A DNA stretch of 64,000 nucleotides from Mesorhizobium sp. 113-3-3 (GCF_016756495.1 NZ_AP023243.1:3600501-3664500), one strand, 5' to 3'; shown: positions 18,956 to 28,473, numbered from the stretch's first letter. Numbers and translations: made by a program. Notes: generated by a model not told the origin, from the letters alone.

Positions 18956-19141
18956 TCAGCGCGCCGTACCCAGAAGCAGCGACGTGAGCGCGGCCTGCGG
19001 ATCGCTGGGCGGCGATGCCGGCCAGCCAATGTCCTTCTGGACATGCGCCGGCAGGCTGTTCAGCGCGCGGATCGCCTTGTTCCTGGCGTGAGTCTGCCGG
19101 ATGGTCACACCGAAGCGACCGAGATTCTCGAACATCGACAT
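18956..19141 (-). CDS. DUF1127 small protein (61 aa), second copy
   Basis: Begins MSMFENLGRFG with the DUF1127 motif SLPAHVQKDIGWP near 29-41. An ATG six bases upstream sits directly on GGGAG, so ATG 19141 (spacing 6) is preferred; this also gives the same length as the copy at 16431-16616. A 9-bp string, TTCGATGCG, lies 40-52 bp upstream of both genes, so they may share promoter or leader elements. Downstream of the RACo gene on the same strand but separated by large palindromes. Confidence 0.85.
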   Translation of the reverse strand: MSMFENLGRFGVTIRQTHARNKAIRALNSLPAHVQKDIGWPASPPSDPQAALTSLLLGTAR

Positions 19142-19253
19142 TTTCATCTCCCTTGAAGAACGGCCACGACCGAGGATTGTCTTCGGCCGCCGTTCGATGC
19201 GGGTTAAATGCGCCTGCCATGTATCGGATGGATTTCGCGAAAACAGCGTTTTG

Positions 19254-19279
19254 GTTTCCGGATCGGTCGATCCGGAAAC
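19254..19279. promoter_or_regulatory. Perfect 26-bp inverted repeat upstream of the second DUF1127 gene
   Basis: Arms 19254-19265 and 19268-19279 (GTTTCCGGATCG and its complement) with a 2-bp centre. Too tight a loop for an ideal RNA hairpin, so a protein site is as likely as a terminator for the upstream RACo gene. Confidence 0.5.
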
Positions 19280-19293
19280 ATTTGCATGCAAAT
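19280..19293. promoter_or_regulatory. Perfect 14-bp palindrome ATTTGCATGCAAAT
   Basis: Directly abuts the 26-bp inverted repeat. Lies 139-152 bp before the DUF1127 start and 37 bp after the RACo stop. A candidate dimer binding site. Confidence 0.45.
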
Positions 19294-19329
19294 GAGTTTG
19301 AGGTTTGAGACGGCCTGCGAAGGTCGCTT

Positions 19330-21399
19330 CTATTCGCGACCGCGTCGTGCCGCGTGGCCTTCGCGCGAGCGCCGGCGCGGGGTGGCGTCGCCGGCGATGC
19401 CGTCCTCGCTCACCGTCTTGCGCGGCGGCAGTTTCACCGCCGCCGACAGTTTCGGGAACGGGTCGACCTTGTTGGGCAGCGCCATGGCGTAGACGAAATG
19501 CTCCTGGAATTTCGGTTCCAGCGCGGTCTCGATCTTCTCGATCTGGCTCACCGTCTCCTCGATCTCGCGGCGATAGCCGCGGTTCAGGAGCGCCATGCGC
19601 GCACCGGCACCGGCGGCGTTGCCGACGGCCGAGACCTTGTCGAGGTCGCAATCGGGGATCAGGCCCAGCACCATGGCGTATTTCGGATCGATGAAGGAGC
19701 CGAAGGCGCCGGCGAAATGGATGCGGTCGACATGCTCGGTATTCTGCTTTTCCATCAAAAGCTTGGTGCCGGCATAGAGGGCTGCCTTGGCGAGCTGGAT
19801 GGCGCGCACGTCGGTCTGGGTGATGGTGATCTTCGGCTCGCCTTCCTTCAGCACATAGGAGAAGGTGCGGCCATTGGCGATGACCCGCGGCGAGCGCGCA
19901 ACCAGCGACCCGTCGACGACGCCGTCCTCGGAAATGATGCCGGCAAGATACATTTCCGCCACGATCTCGATGATGCCGGAGCCGCAGATGCCGGTGACGC
20001 CGGTCGCCTGCACGCTGTCGAGGAAGCCGGGTTCGTCGGACCACAGTTCCGAGCCGATGACGCGGTATTTGGGTTCCAGCGTGTCGGGGTCGATGCGCAC
20101 GCGCTCGATGGCGCCGGGCGCGGCACGCTGGCCGCCGGAGATTTCGGCGCCCTCGAAAGCCGGACCGGTCGGCGAGGAGGCAGCGACGACACGCGTGCGA
20201 TTGCCGAGCACGATCTCGGCATTGGTGCCGACGTCGACGATCAGCATCATCTCGTCCTGGCGATGCGGGCCTTCCGACAGCGTCACCGCCGCCGCGTCGG
20301 CACCGACATGGCCGGCGATGCAAGGCAGCATATAGAGGCGCGCGCCCTGGTTGAGCTTGAGGCCGATGTCGGAGGCCTTGATGCGCACCGCGCCCGAGAC
20401 GGCGAGCGCGAAGGGGGCGCCGCCGAGTTCGGTCGGATCGATGCCGAGGAACAAATGGTGCATGATCGGATTGCCGACAAAGACGGAATCCAGGATGTCG
20501 TTGCGCTGGACATTGCCTTCCGCGCAGACCTTGTCGACAAGGCTGGAGATTGCCTCGCGGACGGCCACCGTCATGCCTTCGCGGCCGTCAGGATTCATCA
20601 TCACATAGGAGACGCGGCTCATCAGATCCTCGCCGAAGCGGATCTGCGGGTTCGAGGTGCCGGACGATGCGGCGACGCGGCCCGACAGCAGCGACACCAG
20701 ATGCATGGCGATGGTGGTCGAGCCGATATCGCAGGCCAGCCCATAGGCCTCGTTCTTGAGGCCCGGCCACAAGGCGATGACGCGCGCGATGTCGCTGTCG
20801 GCATCCTTGTGGATGGCGGCGGTGGCGGTCCAGTTGCCCTTGCGCAATATGCCCTGCACCTGCGGCAGCAGGTAGAAGTCGAATTCGAGGTTCTTGAAAC
20901 CCCAATCCTTCATCAGCGCGATCTTGAGGCGGTCGAGGTCGCCAAGCGGCTTGTGCATGTCGGGCTCTTCGATTTCGACATAGCACATGCGGATCGCCGC
21001 ATCGCGGGCGATCACCCTGGTATCGGCATCCTTGCGGATGGTCTGCGCATTGATGACCGTATCCTGCGGCACGTCGATGACGAGATCGCCGAGGATCTGC
21101 GCCGAGCAGGAGAGGCGCCGCCGCTCGGGCAGGCCGCGCACGCGCTCGTAGCGCTCTTCCTTGGGTCCCTTGGGCGAAATGTGGTCGTTGGAGGAGACGA
21201 TCTTGTGCTTGGCGAAATTGCCTTCCTGCACCTCGATCTGGCATCGCCCGCACGTGGCGCGGCCGCCGCAGACGCTCTCGACATAGACGCCGAGCTGGCG
21301 CGCGGCATCGAGCACCGGCGTGCCGACAGGAAACCGCCCGCGCTTGCCCGACGGCATGAACAGCACGAGTGGATCGGTGATGTTGGCAGGCGAGTTCAT
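19330..21399 (-). CDS. Corrinoid protein reductive activase (RACo-type, 2Fe-2S + ASKHA/DUF4445)
   Basis: 689 residues. The N-terminal [2Fe-2S] ferredoxin domain has Cys44, Cys50, Cys53 and Cys98. A middle region leads to an ASKHA ATPase domain with ACDIGSTTIAMHLV (phosphate 1) and VDVGTNAEIVLG. The family uses ATP to reduce inactive cob(II)alamin to cob(I)alamin in corrinoid methyltransferases such as those of acetogens. The C-terminus (674-689) is Arg-rich, with seven Arg in 16 residues. It is the end of the C1 cluster, separated from the methyltransferase gene by a small opposite-strand gene. The ATG start follows GAGACACG. Confidence 0.9.
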   Translation of the reverse strand: MNSPANITDPLVLFMPSGKRGRFPVGTPVLDAARQLGVYVESVCGGRATCGRCQIEVQEGNFAKHKIVSSNDHISPKGPKEERYERVRGLPERRRLSCSAQILGDLVIDVPQDTVINAQTIRKDADTRVIARDAAIRMCYVEIEEPDMHKPLGDLDRLKIALMKDWGFKNLEFDFYLLPQVQGILRKGNWTATAAIHKDADSDIARVIALWPGLKNEAYGLACDIGSTTIAMHLVSLLSGRVAASSGTSNPQIRFGEDLMSRVSYVMMNPDGREGMTVAVREAISSLVDKVCAEGNVQRNDILDSVFVGNPIMHHLFLGIDPTELGGAPFALAVSGAVRIKASDIGLKLNQGARLYMLPCIAGHVGADAAAVTLSEGPHRQDEMMLIVDVGTNAEIVLGNRTRVVAASSPTGPAFEGAEISGGQRAAPGAIERVRIDPDTLEPKYRVIGSELWSDEPGFLDSVQATGVTGICGSGIIEIVAEMYLAGIISEDGVVDGSLVARSPRVIANGRTFSYVLKEGEPKITITQTDVRAIQLAKAALYAGTKLLMEKQNTEHVDRIHFAGAFGSFIDPKYAMVLGLIPDCDLDKVSAVGNAAGAGARMALLNRGYRREIEETVSQIEKIETALEPKFQEHFVYAMALPNKVDPFPKLSAAVKLPPRKTVSEDGIAGDATPRRRSREGHAARRGRE

Positions 21400-21470
21400 G
21401 CGTACACGTGTCTCGGAAGGGATTGTCGATACCGTTTAACGGATCGTTTCATTATTGGGCGGAGTGTCTG

Positions 21471-21731
21471 ATGGTCCAGAGGCCAATCATGTCCGATCTC
21501 CTGCTGTCCAGCATATTCACCGCTTTTACCATGGTGCGGGTGGTGAAGGGGCCGTGGCTGCGCAATCCGCAATATCTGGCCACTGGAATTCTCGGCGCGA
21601 TTGTCGCGGTGCTGCTGCTCAACGGGCTTTGGCCTGCCTATGACGACGATTTCGTCATAGGCGGCGTGACCGGCATATTCGGCTCGTGGGCGGGAATGGC
21701 GCTGTTCGACGCCATATTGGGCGTCGCCTGA
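21471..21731 (+). CDS. Small two-helix membrane protein (86 aa), hypothetical
   Basis: From ATG 21471 with GGAG six bases upstream; ATG 21489 is an alternative. Two hydrophobic stretches, about 36-53 and 63-82, with a YDDDF turn between them. No family is recognised. It sits on the opposite strand between two corrinoid-pathway genes, which breaks their co-directional order. It may be a small inner-membrane protein of unknown role. Confidence 0.6.
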   Translation: MVQRPIMSDLLLSSIFTAFTMVRVVKGPWLRNPQYLATGILGAIVAVLLLNGLWPAYDDDFVIGGVTGIFGSWAGMALFDAILGVA

Positions 21732-21810
21732 CCGCAAAGCAGACGCGTCCGACCGCATCGGTGATGCGATCGGTCCAGCGTGGTTTGCAGTCCGGTTCAC
21801 GATTGCGCGC

Positions 21811-22785
<975 letters not shown>

Positions 22786-22801
22786 GAAATCTCTCCGTCG
22801 T

Positions 22802-22823
22802 GATATAAAGAGTTCTTTATATC
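22802..22823. promoter_or_regulatory. Perfect 22-bp palindrome before the methyl-THF:corrinoid methyltransferase gene
   Basis: GATATAAAGA (22802-22811), GT, TCTTTATATC (22814-22823). The same element with one mismatch lies before bmt (37206-37227). The AT-rich ATAAAGA-N2-TCTTTAT core resembles what I remember of SahR/ArsR-type methionine-cycle operators in Rhizobiales; this needs a motif search. Confidence 0.75.
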
Positions 22824-22866
22824 GTTATCTCTTGTCGATCAAGCGAATGGTGGCCCTCCGCGCGGG

Positions 22867-23958
22867 TCAATGCGCGGTCTTCACCATGTCCACCTGGGTT
22901 TCGGTAATCTCGTCGTGCAGGATGTGGTCGAGCCGGTCGGCAACCATCTGGTCGTCGCGACGGATTTCGCGCTTCCAGGGCTGACGGCCTTTGAGCACAC
23001 CCGATTCATCGACGATCTCGGCGACATATTCCTCCTGGCGGTAGGCCATCACATGGATGCCCGAGATGCCGGGGATTTCCTTCACCTCGTTGATGATGTC
23101 GATGCAGAGCTGCTTGCCTTCCTTCTTCTGATCCTGCGCGCCTTCCAGCCGCTTGATGATGGCGTCCGGGATGTGGATGCCCGGCACGTTGGAGCGGATC
23201 CACTTGGCGGTCTTGGCGGAGGCGAGCGGGCCGACGCCGCACAGGATGAAGACCTTTTCGGTGTGGCCGAGATCGCGCGCCTTCTGCATGAAGGTCCTGA
23301 ACATCGGCACGTCGAAACAATATTGCGTCTGCACGAACTGCGCGCCGGCGGCGATCTTCTTGCCGAGGTGGATCGGGCGGAAGTCGAAGGGCGGCGCGAA
23401 CGGATTGACCGCGGCGCCAAGGAAAATCTGCGGCGGCGTCGTCAGCTTGCGGCCGGACAGGAACTTGCCGTTGTCGCGCATGATGCGGCAGGTTTCGAGC
23501 AGCGACATGGAATCGAGATCGAACACCGGCTTGGCGCCGGGTTGGTCGCCGGCCTGGACGCCGTCGCCCGTCAGGCACAGCATGTTGGCGACACCCATGG
23601 CAGCCCCACCCAGCACGTCGCCCTGGATGGCGATGCGATTCTTGTCGCGGCAGGCGATCTGCATGATCGGGGCATAGCCCATGCGGGTCAAAAGCGCGCA
23701 GATGCCGACCGAGGACATGTGGCAGTTGGCGCCGGAGGCATCGACGGCGTTGATGGCGTCGACCCAGCCGTCGAAGATCTTGGCCCTGTTGTAGACGTCC
23801 TCGGGATCGGCGCTGTCGGGAGGATTGAGTTCGGTCGTCACGGCGAATTCACCGCGCCGCAGCACACGCTCCAGCCGGCCGCGGGACGAATGGCCGGGCA
23901 AGGGATCGAGCGGCAGGTGAATGCCGGCCGGGTTCTCGTCACGCTGACGGGCGCTCAT
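22867..23958 (-). CDS. Methylenetetrahydrofolate reductase family protein (MetF-like)
   Basis: 363 residues. A TIM barrel with VTTELNPPDSADPEDVY near the N-terminus, QIACRDKNRIAIQGD and QTQYCFDVPMF, all MetF landmarks. It interconverts methylene-THF and methyl-THF. About 60 residues longer than E. coli MetF. Its ATG overlaps the metV stop (ATGA). Next to MetV and a corrinoid methyltransferase it most likely runs in the oxidative direction, feeding methyl groups from methylamines into methylene-THF. It is not paired with methionine-synthesis genes here. Confidence 0.88.
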   Translation of the reverse strand: MSARQRDENPAGIHLPLDPLPGHSSRGRLERVLRRGEFAVTTELNPPDSADPEDVYNRAKIFDGWVDAINAVDASGANCHMSSVGICALLTRMGYAPIMQIACRDKNRIAIQGDVLGGAAMGVANMLCLTGDGVQAGDQPGAKPVFDLDSMSLLETCRIMRDNGKFLSGRKLTTPPQIFLGAAVNPFAPPFDFRPIHLGKKIAAGAQFVQTQYCFDVPMFRTFMQKARDLGHTEKVFILCGVGPLASAKTAKWIRSNVPGIHIPDAIIKRLEGAQDQKKEGKQLCIDIINEVKEIPGISGIHVMAYRQEEYVAEIVDESGVLKGRQPWKREIRRDDQMVADRLDHILHDEITETQVDMVKTAH

Positions 23959-24569
23959 GCGGCGGCTCCGGTCTTTGGGGCAGCCGCGGCTTCACGGGCT
24001 GCCGCCGCTTGCGCGGTGACCCGCAGCCAGGCCGAAGTTTCGCGCAGCGACTGGTCGACCGGCTTCTGTACGGTCAGGATCTTGTCGGAGTTGACCATGT
24101 TCTGCGAACCTTCCCAGGCCTTGACCCAGACGCAGGGCATATCGGGCTCGACCTCGCAATTGCCGTTGGCGCGCACACCGCCGCAAGGGCCGTTGCGCAG
24201 CTGCTTGGGGCAATTCATCGGGCATGACATCCCGGTCGAGGACAGGATGCACTGGCCGCACATGCGGCAGTCGAACATGAAACCCTTGACGCGCTTCTCG
24301 ACGAATTTGATCGGGGTCTCGACGCGGCCGTAGCCGATGCCCTTCCACAGGGGATGGAGGAGCAGGAACATGTCGGCGAAACGGGAATAGAACCATTCGA
24401 GCAGGCGCGAATGCCGGATCGACCACAATCTCACCGCGAAGGAGCGCTGCACGCGCCGCTGCGGCGACACGTCGGCGGGTTTGTAGTCCGATTTCGGCGC
24501 TGCCTTCTTCATCAGCGTGGCCTGGGTAACCGTCGGCCCATCGTTTTTGACAGGAGTGGTCTCAGACAT
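23955..24569 (-). CDS. MetV-like protein (MTHFR C-terminal, Cys-rich)
   Basis: 204 residues from ATG 24569. Eight Cys (101, 104, 107, 116, 120, 129, 138, 146) form the MetV-type metal/cluster domain that partners MetF in acetogens, in the pattern DCRMCGQC then CPMNCPKQL. A longer open frame upstream has no family similarity and overlaps the next gene. The N-terminal half is basic. The start overlaps the PF13769-type gene by 8 bp and the stop overlaps metF, so the three genes form one tight operon. Confidence 0.87.
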   Translation of the reverse strand: MSETTPVKNDGPTVTQATLMKKAAPKSDYKPADVSPQRRVQRSFAVRLWSIRHSRLLEWFYSRFADMFLLLHPLWKGIGYGRVETPIKFVEKRVKGFMFDCRMCGQCILSSTGMSCPMNCPKQLRNGPCGGVRANGNCEVEPDMPCVWVKAWEGSQNMVNSDKILTVQKPVDQSLRETSAWLRVTAQAAAAREAAAAPKTGAAA

Positions 24570-24864
24570 TTTCTTTGCCGCCCGCCTTGACCAGAGCGAC
24601 CAGCCGCTCGCGGTCATATTTCGTGTCGAGGTCCTGGAAAGCCTTCTCGACCTCGGCTTCGAGATCGTCGCCGACCGGAACGGGATCGGCCTTGCGCCAT
24701 TCGGCCAGATAGTCGTCGGTGCCGCCGGCGCCGGTGCGCATGGCGCACATGTCGATGGCCTCGGTGAAGCGCAGCGGCAGTTCGCGCTTGGCATTCTGCC
24801 GACCCTTCTTGACGATGACCTGGGCAGGAATGTCGCGCCAGTAGACGACGATAAGATCGGCCAT
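24562..24864 (-). CDS. PF13769-type ('virulence factor') small protein in the C1 operon
   Basis: 100 residues beginning MADLIVVYWRDIPAQVIVKK, typical of a domain named 'virulence factor' in databases (from memory). It is the first gene of the metV-metF operon, overlapping metV by 8 bp. No signal peptide or membrane segment. The operon position argues for a one-carbon or corrinoid role rather than virulence. Biochemical function unknown. Confidence 0.8.
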   Translation of the reverse strand: MADLIVVYWRDIPAQVIVKKGRQNAKRELPLRFTEAIDMCAMRTGAGGTDDYLAEWRKADPVPVGDDLEAEVEKAFQDLDTKYDRERLVALVKAGGKENV

Positions 24865-24947
24865 GAATTCTCGCTCCTCGAACTATCGAGCATTGCCGCA
24901 TGCGCGGTGGGGCCGCTTGTTATGGGACGACGCGCGCGCATTCAAAA

Positions 24948-24967
24948 GCGACGCATTTCAATGTCGT
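24948..24967. promoter_or_regulatory. GCGAC-N10-GTCGT element before the metV-metF operon
   Basis: GCGAC at 24948-24952 and GTCGT at 24963-24967, 84-103 bp upstream of the operon start. Imperfect match to the 15705-15730 site, which has the same N10 spacing in the opposite arm order. Confidence 0.3.
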
Positions 24968-25066
24968 AAAATGAAAAGCGTGTTTATTCGTTCGCGGCGC
25001 GCATAGGCGGCAGGGTCGGCGTGCCGAAAAGCCGTCCGACCTTGTTCTGCTCGGGGCTAGCGAGAC

Positions 25067-25849
25067 CTACCAGATTCCGGTTCTGAGGCCGGTCCAGACG
25101 TAGAACCAGATCGTCGGATGATACCACTGTTTCGAAGGCAGGCCCGGATCAAAGGTCGTGAGTTTTCCGGCCAGCGCATCGCTGACGGCCTCGATGCAGA
25201 TGTCGAGCGAGAATGCCGTCTGGCGCAGCGCGTGAGTTGAGATGGTGTCGCCTTTTTTCGGTCTGCCGCGCGCCTGCTTCAGGATGCCGCCAGTGTCGAC
25301 GCCAGCGTCGACGAGATGGACAGTCGTGCCGAAATTCTGCGCATCACCTGATACCAGGGCCCAATAGCCGCCATTCATGCCGCGATATTTCGGCGTGATG
25401 CCCGCATGGTAGTTGAGCACCGGACAGGGCATTTTGCGCAGCATCTCGGCCGAGATCAGCCGACAACCGTTGAGCAGGACGACGCCTGGCTGGATCTTCT
25501 GGATCGCCTGCAGGCACTCAGGCCCATTGGCCGAGGCCACCTGGATGATCTCCTGGCCGGGTCGCGGCTCAACCTCCAGTTTCTCCTCGGCGATCAATCG
25601 CGCGCCATGACCTGCCAGGAGCCGCTTGCCCAACCGGCTCAGCACCATCGTGCCAAGCTGGCCCATGGCAGAGACCCAGCCCTGGCGGCGGGCTCGGCCA
25701 CGCAGCAATTGCTTTTTGGATTCAGGGGTTTCGAGGATGACGCTGACAGGACCAACGCGATCGGCGATTGCGTTGATCATGGCCCAGACATGCTGGCCGC
25801 CGCCGGTCACGACGACGATCGGCGCGCTGGTTCCAACCGGTGAAGACAT
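25067..25849 (-). CDS. Formyltransferase-fold protein (PF00551-like)
   Basis: 260 residues. The formyltransferase catalytic region is clear: LNYHAGITPKYRGMNGGYW has the Asn and His, and HLVDAGVDTG has the Asp. In relatives (Fmt, GART, ArnA, nucleotide-sugar N-formyltransferases) these use 10-formyl-THF. The substrate is not evident. Located beside the folate C1 genes, it could consume 10-formyl-THF produced by methyl oxidation, or formylate an amino sugar. It is separated from the metV operon by about 200 bp without a gene. Confidence 0.75.
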   Translation of the reverse strand: MSSPVGTSAPIVVVTGGGQHVWAMINAIADRVGPVSVILETPESKKQLLRGRARRQGWVSAMGQLGTMVLSRLGKRLLAGHGARLIAEEKLEVEPRPGQEIIQVASANGPECLQAIQKIQPGVVLLNGCRLISAEMLRKMPCPVLNYHAGITPKYRGMNGGYWALVSGDAQNFGTTVHLVDAGVDTGGILKQARGRPKKGDTISTHALRQTAFSLDICIEAVSDALAGKLTTFDPGLPSKQWYHPTIWFYVWTGLRTGIW

Positions 25850-25935
25850 AGCCCGCTTTCCTGCCTCGCACGCGGCGGCTGCCGCATGCTGGCCGGATTT
25901 TGTGCCGGAATCGGGTTAAATCTTGATGACCACGC

Positions 25936-26511
25936 TCAACGCTTGAACTCGATGATGTCGAGTTTCGATTCGTAGTAGGGGGCGGGAAGTTCGATGCGCC
26001 ATTCGCCGGCACCGGTGCGGAAGGCATAGCCGACCTGGTCGGTCTGCGGACCGCTGCCATAAGGTTTTGCGCGGTCGTTGTTGACGGAGCCGGAGCCGAG
26101 ATAGATGGCGCGCTTCTCGCCATCGTCGAAAAAACGGCCCTGGGTTCGCTGTGAGCCGCTGATCTTTTCAAGCCGCCAGCCGGAACCATCGTCGGTCACC
26201 TTGCACTTGAACCAGCCATAGATGACGAGCGGGCTCAAACCGCCCGCCTTGATGGTGCGGCACTTCCAGTTGCCGGTCAGGTCCTTGTCGGAGAACGACA
26301 CCAGCGGCTTGGCCAGCAAGGCATCGAGCTGCTTGACCTCGGCCGGGCTGCCCGCTTTCGCCTCGGCGAGTGCCGCCTTGCGCGTCTCGCCATATTTGTC
26401 GAGGCGAACCTTGTCGGCAGGCGTGATCAGCTTCTGCACCTGGCCATCGGCGAGGGCAGGCAGGGTGCAGCAGAGCAGGCCGATGGCGGCGAAAAGCGGG
26501 CGAAGGATCAT
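25936..26511 (-). CDS. DUF4893-like exported protein
   Basis: 191 residues. A signal peptide covers about 1-21 (ending LPALADG). The mature part has WKCRTIKAGG, YGWFKCKV and YYESKLDIIEFKR, which I associate with the DUF4893 family. It is probably periplasmic. No function is known. The last gene before the divergent SDR gene; nothing links it to the C1 pathway beyond position. Confidence 0.7.
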   Translation of the reverse strand: MILRPLFAAIGLLCCTLPALADGQVQKLITPADKVRLDKYGETRKAALAEAKAGSPAEVKQLDALLAKPLVSFSDKDLTGNWKCRTIKAGGLSPLVIYGWFKCKVTDDGSGWRLEKISGSQRTQGRFFDDGEKRAIYLGSGSVNNDRAKPYGSGPQTDQVGYAFRTGAGEWRIELPAPYYESKLDIIEFKR

Positions 26512-26655
26512 CTGGAACTCCCTGAGTCTCTAAAATGGCTGTCTATAGAAATGGCAGTTGATGTCTGGAGCGGCGCCATTGGCTGATCTTATCGGGTCGC
26601 CCGCGCCTGTCATCCGTGCTTAACAGCGTCGCCGTCAGAAATCATGGTGTGACGC

Positions 26656-27579
26656 ATGAGAATCTTGCTCACGGGATCGTCGGGTTGGCTGGGCAGCGCG
26701 CTGGCGCCGCGCCTGCGCGCGCTCGGCCATGAGGTGATCGGCCTCGACCCGGTTCCTTCTGTGGAAACGCAGGTGATCGGTTCGATCGCCGATCGCGATC
26801 TGGTGATGCGGTCGGTCGGGGATGCTGGAATCGAAGCCATCATTCACAGCGGCGCGCTGCACAAGCCGAATATAGAGAACCGCACGAACAGCGATTTCGT
26901 CGCCACTAATGTGCAAGGCACGCTGAACCTTCTCGACGCCGCGGTGGCGAGCGGCGTGCAGCGCTTCGTCTTCACCTCGACCACATCGCTGATGATCTCG
27001 CAGGCGATACGCGACGGCTTCAAGGGCGGCGCGCGCACGGCCGCCTGGCTGACCGAGGCGATGTCGCCCGAACCGCGCAACATCTATGGCGTGACCAAGC
27101 TTTCGGCCGAACATCTCTGCCGCCTCTACCATCTGCAGCATGGCCTGCCGGTGGTCGTGCTGCGCACGGCCCGCTTCTTTCCCGAAGCCGACGACATGGC
27201 GCATGCGATCGAGCAGTCCGATGCCAACACCAAGGCGAACGAATTGCTGTTCCGCCGGCTGACCGTGGAAGATGCGGCGGAGGCTCATGTCGCCGCGTTG
27301 GAGAAGGCGCCGCAGCTGGGCTTTGACATCTTTATCGTCTGCGCGCCGACGCCGTTTCGGCCCGCCGACTGCGACGCGCTGATCAGGGACGCGCCATCGG
27401 TGGTCGCGCACTATTTCCCGGATTTTGCGGCGCTCTACGCGCAAAAAGGCTGGACGATGTTTTCTTCCATCGACCGCGTCTATGACGCATCGCGGGCCAG
27501 AGACAGGCTGGGCTTTGTTTGCAAGACGAGCTTTGCCGATGTGCTGGCGGCGATGAGGGCGGAGGAGGCGGCCGCCTAA
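26656..27579 (+). CDS. NAD(P)-dependent epimerase/dehydratase (SDR)
   Basis: 307 residues. The Rossmann motif GSSGWLGSALAPRLRALGH spans 7-25; the active site is IYGVTKLSAE (Tyr and Lys). RTARFFPE follows, as in extended SDRs. Substrate unknown. It is transcribed toward the DUF1638 gene and ends 11 bp before its stop. Nothing in the sequence ties it to one-carbon metabolism. Confidence 0.85.
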   Translation: MRILLTGSSGWLGSALAPRLRALGHEVIGLDPVPSVETQVIGSIADRDLVMRSVGDAGIEAIIHSGALHKPNIENRTNSDFVATNVQGTLNLLDAAVASGVQRFVFTSTTSLMISQAIRDGFKGGARTAAWLTEAMSPEPRNIYGVTKLSAEHLCRLYHLQHGLPVVVLRTARFFPEADDMAHAIEQSDANTKANELLFRRLTVEDAAEAHVAALEKAPQLGFDIFIVCAPTPFRPADCDALIRDAPSVVAHYFPDFAALYAQKGWTMFSSIDRVYDASRARDRLGFVCKTSFADVLAAMRAEEAAA

Positions 27580-27590
27580 AGTATTTGTCC

Positions 27591-28220
27591 TCAGGCGACC
27601 TTCGCTGCTCGCGCCATCTCCGCCGTCAGGTCGCCATAGCCGGTCGGGCGGCGCTCATAGGCGAGGCCGAGCAGGGCGGCCGCCTTTTCCGCGACCTTGT
27701 CGAGCTCCGGATCGTCGGTCTGGGCGAGATAGACCAGCTTCTCGTAATTGCCGAAATAGTCCTTGATCAGCTCCGGGTGCTTGTCGAGGCCGAGCGGCTT
27801 CATGAAGAAGGCATCGAACTGGCGGCATAGGAAATCCGTCATGTAGAAGGACATCATGTCGTCGTCGGCGACCTTCGCATAGGCCTCCATGCCCTGGTAG
27901 AAAGCGAAGCAATGCGGGCCGGCCATGCGCTCGACGCCATGCTTCTCCAGGACGCGGTCGAGCAGGCCGCCGGTGCCGCAATCGGCATAGCCAACAAAGA
28001 TGTGCTCGTATCCCTCCGCCTTGGCCTTCTCGATCGCCTTGTCCATGGCGGGCGCAATGCGGTCGGGATAAAAATGAAACTCCGCCGGCAGGCAGGTGAG
28101 TTCCAGATGAGTGAGCCCGAGCTGTTCCTTGACGGCCAATACCTCGCGCGCAATCATCCCGCAGGCGATGACAAGCAGCCTGTCGGTTTGATTCGGTTTC
28201 GTTTTTTGCGTCTTGACCAA
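27591..28220 (-). CDS. DUF1638-family protein
   Basis: 209 residues starting at a TTG; no better start is visible, so the exact N-terminus is uncertain. The central segment YADCGTGGLLDRVLEKHG with GPHCFAFYQG is typical of DUF1638. Conserved Cys residues (CGMI, CLPAEFHF, DCGTGG, HCF) could bind a metal or corrinoid ligand. In archaea and anaerobes DUF1638 genes often stand next to methylamine methyltransferase genes (from memory), and here it stands beside a corrinoid protein and MttB. Function unknown. Confidence 0.8.
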   Translation of the reverse strand: MVKTQKTKPNQTDRLLVIACGMIAREVLAVKEQLGLTHLELTCLPAEFHFYPDRIAPAMDKAIEKAKAEGYEHIFVGYADCGTGGLLDRVLEKHGVERMAGPHCFAFYQGMEAYAKVADDDMMSFYMTDFLCRQFDAFFMKPLGLDKHPELIKDYFGNYEKLVYLAQTDDPELDKVAEKAAALLGLAYERRPTGYGDLTAEMARAAKVA

Positions 28221-28274
28221 GTCGAGCCGGCTTTCGCTGCGGGGCTAATTTATCTGTCGAGGGAGACACCATCC

Positions 28275-28412
28275 ATGAAACTGCTACGCGTCGCGCCGAT
28301 GGCCATCCTTGCCTGCGCACTTGCACTCACGGCCTGCGCCAACACCATTCGGGGTGTCGGCAAGGATGTCAAATCGACGGCGAGGGCGGTCAAAGACACT
28401 GTCGCCAACTGA
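28275..28412 (+). CDS. Entericidin-family small lipoprotein (45 aa)
   Basis: A signal sequence is followed by the lipobox LTAC, with Cys as the lipidated residue at position 21, then a short basic tail ending KDTVAN. GGGAGACACC lies before the ATG. Entericidins are tiny envelope lipoproteins of the EcnA/B type, reported as stress-linked. It shares a 54-bp divergent promoter gap with the DUF1638 gene and ends at a strong terminator. Confidence 0.85.
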   Translation: MKLLRVAPMAILACALALTACANTIRGVGKDVKSTARAVKDTVAN

Positions 28413-28445
28413 TCGGCAGCCTCGTCGTCCATCATCTGGGTACAA

Positions 28446-28473
28446 AAAAGCCGCGCTGCAAGGCGCGGCTTTT
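28446..28473. terminator. Bidirectional terminator between entericidin and corrinoid-protein genes
   Basis: Arms 28446-28456 and 28463-28473 (AAAAGCCGCGC and complement) with a 6-nt loop and A/T runs on both sides. It serves both convergent genes. Confidence 0.85.

Noticed and set aside
19354..21471. Open frame of 705 codons on the plus strand
   Set aside because: Antisense to the RACo gene, which has the four ferredoxin Cys and the ASKHA motifs.
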